Shown here one piece after another: positions 1 through 5,943 of a stretch of DNA of 9,780 nt. The first letter of the stretch is position 1. Every line of letters begins with the position of its first letter. The notes under the pieces were generated by a model that saw only the letters and a list, made by a program, of their open reading frames with translations, did not search any database and was not told the DNA's origin. The position numbers and the translations under genes are program-made. This DNA comes from an uncultured Eubacteriales bacterium. GTDB taxonomy: Bacteria > Bacillota > Clostridia > Oscillospirales > Oscillospiraceae. The stretch is from positions 1 to 9,780 of the forward strand of contig UQXG01000085.1 in NCBI GenBank assembly GCA_900544945.1. The letters are read 5' to 3'.

Positions 1-35
1 AGCCACGCCGCTTGGATATTTGGTTGCCTGAGAAC

Positions 36-2168
36 TTACATCTCGAAGGGCTCCATGCTCAGCACGGGATGGCCAACCTCGGACAGGTAGTTCAGCAGCT
101 GCTCAGGATCCTCGGTGCAGATGGTTTCATCGGCGATCATGTCGGTGAAGTTCTCCACGCCGTACATCTCCAGAGCGGTCTTGTCCAGACGCTCACGCAT
201 CTGATCCTTCAGAATCTTGGGCAGCCACACGATACGGCCGGGGCCGCCTTCGGCAGCGATGAACTTCTTGGAAGCGATGAAGTGCTTGCCGTGACCCATG
301 AAGCCGGGGGTCTGAACGCCGCCGCCGGTCATGGAGGCCATCTCGGAGAAGGTCATGCCCAGGGGGGTCATACCGGCGTGCTCACGGCAGGTAATGACAA
401 CACCCATGGTGACAGGCTCCACGCCGCAGATACACTCGAAGCAGCCGCAGGAGGTCATGGGATCCTGGAACAGGGAGTACAGAGTGACGTGCTCCAGAGC
501 GCCGTGGCTGTACTTGCTGACAGCCTCGTCCACGCTGGTGTAGCGACCCAGATGCTCGTCCAGGCAGCCTTCCTTGGGGATGGGCTGGCAGGGGCCGGCG
601 GGATCCAGCTCCTTGGTGGCCTTGGCATCCAGCCAGGACACGGCGCCGCACAGACCCAGACGCTCGGGGGTGACGATACACACATGGCTGGGGGAGAAGG
701 CCTGGCACATGATGCAGGTGTAGTAGTCGGAAACGGACTCGTCGGTCATGGAGGCCAGACGGGCGTCACGCTTGTCGAAGACCTCGTTGGCTTCGGCGCG
801 GAGCTTGGCGTTCTGCTCGGCGTCCACCACGATGGTTACCTGGCACTTGTCCACAACGGCCTCAAACTCGCTCTTGACCTTGGCGTAGAGAACCTCGCCC
901 AGGTGACGGAACTTGAAGCCGGCCTCGAAGTCGGCCTTGCTGATACGGATACGGATCATGTCACGCTGACCGGTGTGCATCACGCCCTCGATGCAGTTGA
1001 TCCAGGAGTGAATCTTCCGCTCCATAACGGACTCGAAATCGGGCTGCATGGCCTTGCCGGCAACTTCCACGGTGTAGCTCAGAGAGATCTTGGAGCCCAC
1101 GGGGATGTCGTCGATTTCGGGGCCGACGACGGTGATCTTGTGATCCTCCACCTGGGCGGCTTCTCTGGTCTGCACCAGCTCGAAGCAGTCCACACGGGAG
1201 CCGTCCACTTCCACCTGCATATCGCCCCGGCGGATGATTTCGCCCTCGAAAGCGGAGGCGAAGGCCACGGGAATGTCGATGTTGGTGATCTTGATCTTGA
1301 TGCCGCGGGCCTCCAGAGAGGTGGCGTTCCACTTGGAAACATCCAGCTGCTGGATCAGGGACTTGGGAACCCGGAACATATTCTCGGTCTCGTTGGAGAC
1401 AACGGGGAAGCCCAGAGCGATGGCACCGGCGCCGCAGGCAACGATCACATCGTCCAGAGGAGCGAAGGCGTTGACGAAGGCGGGAACGCGCTCGAAGGTG
1501 TACTTCATCAGGCCAGCCGCGTCGCCGGGCTGGATGTTGCCGAAGATCAGAGCGGCACGGACAGCAACGGATACCACATGGATGACGGAAGTGACTTCCT
1601 TACCCAGGGGGATGACCCGCAGGTTGTCACCGGTCTTCACGCCGGCCTCTTCCAGCTGATCGATGACGCCGCCCACCAGAGTGACCAGCATACCCTGAGC
1701 CTGGTAGCTCTTGACCAGGTCAACGGCTTCCTGGGTGGTGGGAGCCTTGCCCAGAATGACGGGAACGCCGGGGATATCGCCGGTAACCAGGGGAACACCC
1801 AGGCTGCGGACGATGGCATCGGGCAGATGGCCGTAGCAGGGAGCGGTGTAGGGCTCCGCGCCGTCGATGTACTTCAGAACCTCGATGAACTCGGCGCACA
1901 GGGCGGTGGCGATGCCGGACATGAAGGCGTCATGGAGCCGGTTCTCCCGGGTCATCAGGGTCTTCACCACACCCAGAGCCTCCTTCAGCTGGCCCAGGGT
2001 CTCAACCTTCACACCGGTCACGCCGTAGTAGCAGGGAAGGCTGTAGGCGGTGCCGGGGAAGGAAACGGCATGGTCTTCGCCGTACTGTGCAATGGCGCCC
2101 TTGATTGCGGCCTCGGTCAGGCCGTAAACCGCATCGTTGCCGCCAAAAACTCTTTCAAAAAGTGTCAC
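36..2168 (-). CDS. acsB: Acetyl-CoA synthase subunit of CODH/ACS (AcsB)
   Basis: AcsB condenses CO, a methyl group from the corrinoid iron-sulfur protein and CoA into acetyl-CoA at the nickel-containing A-cluster, in the cytoplasm as partner of CooS. The 710-residue protein is full length for the family. The A-cluster ligands are present: Cys485, Cys488, Cys497 and Cys507 (C-x2-C-x8-C-x9-C) bind the Fe4S4 cube, and the Cys574-Gly575-Cys576 motif binds the distal nickel. From memory of Moorella AcsB (Cys506, 509, 518, 528, 595, 597), all six fit a constant offset of 21, so the protein lacks about 20 N-terminal residues relative to Moorella. Conserved blocks such as CIVTPERLGLCGAVSWLDAK (497-516) and GGVQTPGFMGHG (616-627) support the call. 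The start is GTG, chosen because AGGAGG lies 7 bases upstream. The gene follows cooC by 17 bases. It contains no TTA, CTA or TCA codon, a sign of strong codon bias. Confidence 0.98.
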   Translation of the reverse strand: MTLFERVFGGNDAVYGLTEAAIKGAIAQYGEDHAVSFPGTAYSLPCYYGVTGVKVETLGQLKEALGVVKTLMTRENRLHDAFMSGIATALCAEFIEVLKYIDGAEPYTAPCYGHLPDAIVRSLGVPLVTGDIPGVPVILGKAPTTQEAVDLVKSYQAQGMLVTLVGGVIDQLEEAGVKTGDNLRVIPLGKEVTSVIHVVSVAVRAALIFGNIQPGDAAGLMKYTFERVPAFVNAFAPLDDVIVACGAGAIALGFPVVSNETENMFRVPKSLIQQLDVSKWNATSLEARGIKIKITNIDIPVAFASAFEGEIIRRGDMQVEVDGSRVDCFELVQTREAAQVEDHKITVVGPEIDDIPVGSKISLSYTVEVAGKAMQPDFESVMERKIHSWINCIEGVMHTGQRDMIRIRISKADFEAGFKFRHLGEVLYAKVKSEFEAVVDKCQVTIVVDAEQNAKLRAEANEVFDKRDARLASMTDESVSDYYTCIMCQAFSPSHVCIVTPERLGLCGAVSWLDAKATKELDPAGPCQPIPKEGCLDEHLGRYTSVDEAVSKYSHGALEHVTLYSLFQDPMTSCGCFECICGVEPVTMGVVITCREHAGMTPLGMTFSEMASMTGGGVQTPGFMGHGKHFIASKKFIAAEGGPGRIVWLPKILKDQMRERLDKTALEMYGVENFTDMIADETICTEDPEQLLNYLSEVGHPVLSMEPFEM

Positions 2169-2174
2169 GGTTTT

Positions 2175-2180
2175 TCCTCC
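2175..2180 (-). promoter_or_regulatory. Ribosome binding site of acsB
   Basis: A full AGGAGG on the minus strand lies 6-7 bases before the GTG at 2166-2168. It sits in the 17-base gap after the cooC stop and fixes the non-ATG start of acsB. No in-frame ATG at a comparable distance competes. Confidence 0.8.
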
Positions 2181-2185
2181 TATTG

Positions 2186-2959
2186 TTAGTTAGTTTCCTC
2201 GGAATCCAGAACATCTTTGATTTTCCGGATCTCGTCGATTGCCGTGGGGCTGAAGTCGTAGGGCGATTTGCCCTGACGATCCGCGTCCATGATCTCCGTG
2301 TTGTAGTGGATAAAGCCCAGCAGATCCTCGGCGGGAATCTGGGATTTGACAAATTCCTCGTCCCGGGTGTCCCGGACCTTATTGGCTACCACCCGCACCT
2401 GCTTGACCCCCAGGTCAGCGGCCAGCCGCTTGACATTGTGGTAGGTCTGCACGCTCCGGGCACCGGGCTCAATGACCACGATGAACTGATCCATGTTGCC
2501 CGCGGTACCCCGCCCCAGATGCTCCAGGCCCGCCTCCATGTCCATGATGACCACGTCGTTCTTGCGGTAGGTCAGGTTGGCCAGCACCGCCTTGAGCATC
2601 ACATGCTCCGGGCAGACGCAGCCGCTGCCGCCCAGATCCACCGTACCCATAACCAGCAGCTTTACGCCGTTGATCTCCCGGGAGAAGGTGTCGGGAATGT
2701 CAGCCACATAGGGGTTGAGCTTGAAGAACTTGTTGGCGGCGTTTGCGCCGGTACGCTCTTCCACCAGAGTGCGCATTTTGGAGATGGGGACGATGGCGTC
2801 CACTTCCTCCTGAGAAAGTCCCAGCGCCAATCCCAGATTGGCATCGGGATCCACGTCGGCGGCCAGGACGGTGCGTCCCTCGTCGGCGTACAGCCGGGCC
2901 AGCGTGGAGGACAGGGTGGTTTTGCCCACGCCGCCCTTACCGGTAATCGCTAGTTTCAT
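2186..2959 (-). CDS. cooC: CODH nickel-insertion accessory ATPase (CooC)
   Basis: CooC is a cytoplasmic MinD/ParA-like P-loop ATPase that dimerises and helps load nickel into carbon monoxide dehydrogenase. The closely related AcsF does this for acetyl-CoA synthase. The 257-residue protein begins almost at once with the deviant Walker A motif GKGGVGKT (residues 7-14), followed by DVDPDANLGLALG (35-47). A Walker B-like strand VVIMDMEAGLEHLGRG spans about 136-151. The Cys114-x-Cys116 pair (GSGCVCPEH) matches the metal-binding CxC of CooC1, which holds nickel between two protomers. The ATG start has GAGG about 11-14 bases upstream, a rather long spacing. The gene lies between cooS (50 bases upstream) and acsB (17 bases downstream), so it may serve both enzymes. 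I cannot separate CooC from AcsF by sequence alone. Apart from a single CTA at codon 3, it uses no TTA, CTA or TCA codon. Confidence 0.95.
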   Translation of the reverse strand: MKLAITGKGGVGKTTLSSTLARLYADEGRTVLAADVDPDANLGLALGLSQEEVDAIVPISKMRTLVEERTGANAANKFFKLNPYVADIPDTFSREINGVKLLVMGTVDLGGSGCVCPEHVMLKAVLANLTYRKNDVVIMDMEAGLEHLGRGTAGNMDQFIVVIEPGARSVQTYHNVKRLAADLGVKQVRVVANKVRDTRDEEFVKSQIPAEDLLGFIHYNTEIMDADRQGKSPYDFSPTAIDEIRKIKDVLDSEETN

Positions 2960-2994
2960 TGGAAAAAGACCTCGTAATTGTTAATGTAAGACGC

Positions 2995-3009
2995 TTGAGG
3001 CAGCCTCAA
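2995..3009 (-). repeat. 15-base perfect palindrome between cooS and cooC
   Basis: TTGAGGC-A-GCCTCAA (plus-strand reading) directly abuts the TAA of cooS at 3010-3012. Seven-base arms around one central base can fold in RNA as a short GC-containing hairpin, realistically 6 bp with a 3-base loop. No T-run follows on the minus strand, so it is not an intrinsic terminator. An mRNA processing or 3'-end stabilising hairpin in the operon transcript is more plausible. That role is inference. Confidence 0.5.
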
Positions 3010-4914
3010 TTAGATGCCCAGGGCGGCACGCTTGGCCTCGATGCGCTCGATCATCAGGTCGCCCAGCTTCTCAATGTCGGTTTCGACGGTGTAGTTGGCC
3101 TCGACCCAATCCTTCACGCCGTGCTCGCCGGTCAGCAGAGCGCAGACTTCCTCGGAGCCCTTGACGTAGGGGTCAACACCCAGGAAGGTGTCGATACCGG
3201 TGGCGATGACGTAGTTGCCGATGGACACGGCCTTCTCGGACATCCACTCGGGAGCGCAGCCCACAACAGGCAGCTGGGAGATGGGAATGCCGGAATCCTT
3301 GGACAGCTCGGAAGCCAGCAGCATCATACGGGAGATATCCACGCAGGAGCCCATGTGCAGGACGGGAGGAATACCGGCCAGCTCACACACACGCTTCAGA
3401 CCTGCGCCGCAGTACTCCTTGGCCTTCTCCGGATCCATGAGGCCGGCCTTGGCGGCAGCCTGAGCGGAACAGCCGGACACGATCAGGATGATGTCGTTTT
3501 CCAGCAGCTTCTTCATCAGGCCGATGTGGGCGGCGTCGGGACGAACCTTGGGGTTGTTGCAGCCGACCATGGCCACGGCGCCCCGCAGAACACCGGAGGT
3601 CACGCACTCCAGCAGGGGCTTGGTGGTGCCGAACTCGTCTACCTGAGAGTTGGCAACGCCGTCGAGAACCTTGACAATGGCCTCCAGGGAGTAGCCCACC
3701 CGAGCCTTCTGCTTCTGGTCGGGGATGTTGACCAGCTGAGGATCCCGGTTCTTGAAGTTCTCAATCGCCATCTTCACGATGGCCTTGGCGTTGTCACCGG
3801 CAGTCTCGGCGGAGAAGCGGATGAACTCGGAATCGGGAATCCGGGCAATGGGGGAAGTGGTGACGAACTTGGTATGGAAGCACTTGCTCAGGGGGCCCAG
3901 TGCGGGGAAGATGCACTGCACGTCCACGACGATGGCTTCGCAGGCACCGGTGAGAACCACGTTCTCCTGGCTCAGGAAGTTACCGGCCATGGGAACGCCG
4001 TGACGCATGGTGACCTCGTTGGAGGTGCAGCAGACGCCGGAGACGGTGATGCCCTTGGCACCCAGGCTCTTGGCGTAGGCGATCATCTCGGGATCATTGG
4101 CGTAGTAAACGATCATTTCGGACAGGGAAGGATCGTGACCGTGAACGACGATGTTCACGTTGTCCTTCTCCATAACACCCAGGTTGGCCTCGGTGTCGAT
4201 GGGCTTGGGCGTGCCGAACAGAACGTCGGAGAACTCGGTGCCGGCCATGGAGCCGCCCCAGCCGTCGGACAGACCGCAGCGCAGAGCCTGGTGGATCAGC
4301 GCCTCAGGCAGAGAAGAGCAGCCCATGTGGGTCATGTGCAGAGCGGTGGAAACTTCCCGGTCGATGGCCCGAGGCTCGATGCCGGCATCATGCCACAGCT
4401 TCTGGGTGTGCTCGGGAGCCCGCTTCAGGAACCGCTGGGTGCCGAAGGGCTTGCCGTACTCCAGCAGAGCCAGCTCGGCAATTTCGTGAGCCAGATCGTA
4501 GATGTCCTTGCCCTCGGTTTCTACGCCCCACTCCTTGGCGATGCGGATCAGCTTTTCGGGGTCCTTGACGGTATAGTTGCCGCCTTCGCGGGTCTGGTAC
4601 AGGGTATGGCAGATTTCCCGGCCATGGTCAGAATGGGTTGCGGAACCGCCTGCGGTGAAGCGCAGGAAGTTACGGGCGACGATGCCGTGCACATCGCAGC
4701 CGCAGATGCCCCGGGGGGCCTTCTTGGTGATGCGGCAGGGGCCCATGGCGCAGATACGGCAGCAGGTGCCGCTTTCGCCAAAGCCGCAGTGAGGAGTCTG
4801 GTTCTTGACACGCTGCTGCCAGGTGTCGGCACCGACCTTCTGTGCCGTTTCCAGCAGAGAATTGGTGGCGGCTTCCATCTCCTCGACGGTGGTAGTAAAT
4901 GCCCAATCCTTCAA
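3010..4914 (-). CDS. cooS: Anaerobic Ni-Fe carbon monoxide dehydrogenase catalytic subunit (CooS/AcsA)
   Basis: CooS interconverts CO and CO2 at the NiFe4S4 C-cluster and, together with AcsB, supplies CO for acetyl-CoA synthesis. The protein has 634 residues, normal for the family. The D-cluster cysteines are Cys43 and Cys51. B-cluster ligands are Cys52, Cys55, Cys60 and Cys71 (CCRICAMGPC ... GICG). The C-cluster set is visible as the HGH motif at 258-260, Cys295/Cys296, Cys334, Cys452 (GCNN), Cys482 (SGCS) and Cys524 (GSCVD), with the catalytic lysine Lys561 in SEKAVSIG. The His93/96/99/102 proton path known from Carboxydothermus CooS-II is His94, His97, Glu100, His103 here. The start is TTG, chosen because AGGAGG lies 8 bases upstream and the reading begins at the expected family N-terminus. 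It is first in the operon, behind its own promoter. Because acsB follows, it is likely the acsA-type partner enzyme. It has no TTA, CTA or TCA codon. Confidence 0.97.
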   Translation of the reverse strand: MKDWAFTTTVEEMEAATNSLLETAQKVGADTWQQRVKNQTPHCGFGESGTCCRICAMGPCRITKKAPRGICGCDVHGIVARNFLRFTAGGSATHSDHGREICHTLYQTREGGNYTVKDPEKLIRIAKEWGVETEGKDIYDLAHEIAELALLEYGKPFGTQRFLKRAPEHTQKLWHDAGIEPRAIDREVSTALHMTHMGCSSLPEALIHQALRCGLSDGWGGSMAGTEFSDVLFGTPKPIDTEANLGVMEKDNVNIVVHGHDPSLSEMIVYYANDPEMIAYAKSLGAKGITVSGVCCTSNEVTMRHGVPMAGNFLSQENVVLTGACEAIVVDVQCIFPALGPLSKCFHTKFVTTSPIARIPDSEFIRFSAETAGDNAKAIVKMAIENFKNRDPQLVNIPDQKQKARVGYSLEAIVKVLDGVANSQVDEFGTTKPLLECVTSGVLRGAVAMVGCNNPKVRPDAAHIGLMKKLLENDIILIVSGCSAQAAAKAGLMDPEKAKEYCGAGLKRVCELAGIPPVLHMGSCVDISRMMLLASELSKDSGIPISQLPVVGCAPEWMSEKAVSIGNYVIATGIDTFLGVDPYVKGSEEVCALLTGEHGVKDWVEANYTVETDIEKLGDLMIERIEAKRAALGI

Positions 4915-4980
4915 AGTGATTTCCTCCTAATCGTTGATTCTGATAACGAATAATGACGCTTATGCCGCGCATAAAGTATC
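4915..4980 (-). promoter_or_regulatory. cooS 5' leader with two small hairpins
   Basis: If transcription starts near 4980, as the promoter implies, the leader is about 66 bases. It opens with the dyad TTATGC-CGC-GCATAA (4960-4974, 6-bp arms) and ends with a 5-bp dyad (4931-4949) just before the ribosome binding site. I recognise no riboswitch family. The first dyad could stabilise the 5' end or serve as an operator. Both roles are inference. Confidence 0.4.
4923..4928 (-). promoter_or_regulatory. Ribosome binding site of cooS, fixing a TTG start
   Basis: AGGAGG on the minus strand lies 8 bases before the TTG at 4912-4914. No in-frame ATG sits at a workable distance, so the strong site decides the unusual start codon. 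A weak inverted repeat (TCGTT/AACGA, arms 4931-4935 and 4945-4949) ends two bases upstream and could place a small hairpin next to the site. Confidence 0.8.
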
Positions 4981-4986
4981 GATATT

Positions 4987-5015
4987 ATTTTACTAATTAA
5001 ACACAAGAATGTCAA
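4987..5015 (-). promoter_or_regulatory. Sigma-A type promoter of the cooS-cooC-acsB operon
   Basis: On the minus strand a perfect -35 TTGACA (5015-5010) is followed by a 17-base spacer and a -10 TAAAAT (4992-4987), one mismatch from TATAAT. The surroundings are AT-rich, unlike the coding DNA. The predicted start is near 4980. The near-consensus match suggests strong basal transcription, so regulation would more likely act by repression or through upstream sites. Confidence 0.85.
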
Positions 5016-5049
5016 TCGTGCATATTCACACAATTCTCCCCATTTTCTC

Positions 5050-5099
5050 ATCCCCCCTGGGGGGATTTTTGGTCAAAGTGCATGACCCTTTGAAAAGGG
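5050..5099. repeat. Cluster of three inverted repeats upstream of the cooS promoter
   Basis: Three dyads stand in a row. ATCCCCCC-T-GGGGGGAT spans 5050-5066 (8-bp arms). GGTCA-N7-TGACC spans 5071-5087. CCCTTT-GA-AAAGGG spans 5086-5099 and shares two bases with the second dyad. They lie 35-84 bases upstream of the -35 hexamer, outside any gene and past the terminator of the deacetylase gene. The first is followed on the plus strand by five T residues (5066-5070), which looks like an intrinsic terminator for plus-strand (antisense) transcripts. Otherwise the cluster may be operator DNA for the CODH/ACS operon. I cannot match it to a known regulator. Confidence 0.5.
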
Positions 5100-5118
5100 A
5101 TCCTGTCTGAATTTGGGG

Positions 5119-5159
5119 AAAATAAAAGAAACCCGCCGTCCAAAACCTGGATAGCGGGT
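5119..5159 (-). terminator. Rho-independent terminator after the deacetylase gene
   Basis: On the minus strand the hairpin has an outer stem ACCCGC/GCGGGT (5159-5154 with 5136-5131) and an inner stem TCCA/TGGA. The T-rich tract TTCTTTTATTTT (5130-5119) follows at once. It begins 14 bases after the stop codon at 5174 and insulates the deacetylase gene from the cooS promoter downstream. Confidence 0.88.
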
Positions 5160-5173
5160 GAAAAACGGATTAT

Positions 5174-5851
5174 TCAGGAATTTTCCGGCAGGGCGGCAAT
5201 GCTGCGCCCAGGGCGGAGACGGCAGTTCCTGAGCTTAGCCAACCGGGAAACGGTGACGATTTCGTAGTTCTGAGCCAGCAGGGCATCGATGATGTCCAGC
5301 GCTGCCCGGACGGAGCTGTCCGACATGTCGTGCAGCAGCACAATATCCCCGTCGTGTATCTTTTTCAGCACAGCCTTTTCGATGGCGGCGGTGTCCTGGG
5401 TGGCCCAGTCCCGGGGATCCACCGACCAGCCTAAGATGGCCAGATTCCGTGCCTGTGCCACCTGGCGCACGGCATCGGAGCAGCACCCGCCCGGCGGCCG
5501 GAGGAAGGCCGGGACGCAGCCCTTGGGCAGCAGAGCCTGGGATTGCTCCAGCTCTGCGGCAATGTCCCGCCGGCTCATATTTTTCATGTTTTTGTGGCTG
5601 TAGCCGTGGAAACCAATCTCGTGACCCTCGTCAAATATTCGCTGGGTCAGCTCCGGATAGTCCTTCATCCGGTAGCCGCACAGCAGAAAGGTGGCGTTTA
5701 CGCCCCGGTCATAGAGCCCGTCCAGCAGCGCCTGGGTGTATTTGCCGGAGGGGCCGTCGTCGAAGGTCAGAGCCACATATTTGACTTCTTTGGCCTGGAC
5801 GGGCAGAACCAGCTGACACAGGCACAGGATCAGCACCAGAAATCGTCCCAT
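5174..5851 (-). CDS. Secreted polysaccharide deacetylase (NodB homology domain)
   Basis: Members of this family remove N-acetyl (or O-acetyl) groups from cell-wall glycans or chitin-like oligomers with a metal-dependent mechanism outside the membrane. The 225-residue protein starts with a short hydrophobic signal sequence (residues 4-18) and a plausible cleavage after VQA (18-20). The five NodB motifs are in order: TFDDGP (29-34, with Asp31 as catalytic base and Asp32 as metal ligand), FHGYSH (81-86, metal ligands His82 and His86), RPPGG (118-122), DPRDW (145-149) and LLHD (172-175, catalytic His174). The domain fills nearly the whole protein, with a short basic C-terminal tail. The ATG start has AAGGAG 9 bases upstream. 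It stands alone, divergent from rlmA, with its own terminator. Peptidoglycan is the likeliest substrate, possibly in wall remodelling or sporulation, but neither substrate nor role can be read from the sequence. Confidence 0.92.
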   Translation of the reverse strand: MGRFLVLILCLCQLVLPVQAKEVKYVALTFDDGPSGKYTQALLDGLYDRGVNATFLLCGYRMKDYPELTQRIFDEGHEIGFHGYSHKNMKNMSRRDIAAELEQSQALLPKGCVPAFLRPPGGCCSDAVRQVAQARNLAILGWSVDPRDWATQDTAAIEKAVLKKIHDGDIVLLHDMSDSSVRAALDIIDALLAQNYEIVTVSRLAKLRNCRLRPGRSIAALPENS

Positions 5852-5870
5852 GAGAATTCGCTCCTTTCCG

Positions 5871-5899
5871 TTGACGCAGATGAGAAAATAGGATATACT
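5871..5899 (+). promoter_or_regulatory. Sigma-A type promoter for rlmA and downstream genes
   Basis: TTGACG (5871-5876), a 17-base spacer, then TATACT (5894-5899): each hexamer differs from consensus by one base. The predicted start is near 5906, giving a leader of roughly 35 bases. The promoter lies in the 89-base gap shared with the divergently transcribed deacetylase gene, only 20 bases from its start codon. Confidence 0.82.
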
Positions 5900-5903
5900 A
5901 TCA

Positions 5904-5943
5904 AATTGAAGGATTCTGATATGAATTGAAGGATTCGAATATG
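5904..5943 (+). repeat. 20-base tandem duplication in the rlmA leader with a two-codon frame
   Basis: Two adjacent 20-base units (5904-5923 and 5924-5943) match at 18 of 20 positions, differing only at unit positions 14-15 (TG versus GA). Each unit carries GAAGGA seven to eight bases before an ATG. The second ATG (5941) is the rlmA start. The first ATG (5921-5923) reads ATG AAT TGA, a two-codon frame whose stop overlaps the second GAAGGA. The duplication therefore produced a spare translation start immediately ahead of the gene. Confidence 0.7.

Noticed and set aside
1..35. Possible coding or regulatory content left of the acsB stop
   Set aside because: Only 35 bases are available, with no dyad followed by a T-run on the minus strand and no clear start of another gene. 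Nothing can be supported.
12..2189. A 725-codon open frame on the plus strand antisense to acsB
   Set aside because: It is in codon register with acsB and stays open only because acsB uses no TTA, CTA or TCA codons. The product is a low-complexity Gly/His/Leu/Asp-rich string with no recognisable domain, while the opposite strand encodes an intact AcsB.
2105..2953. A 282-codon open frame antisense to cooC
   Set aside because: Codon-register shadow of cooC; it ends exactly at the complement of the single CTA codon (codon 3 of cooC).
2959..4953. A 664-codon open frame on the plus strand antisense to cooS
   Set aside because: It has the same cause: codon-register antisense of a gene without TTA, CTA or TCA codons. 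The composition is typical of an antisense shadow and there is no domain.
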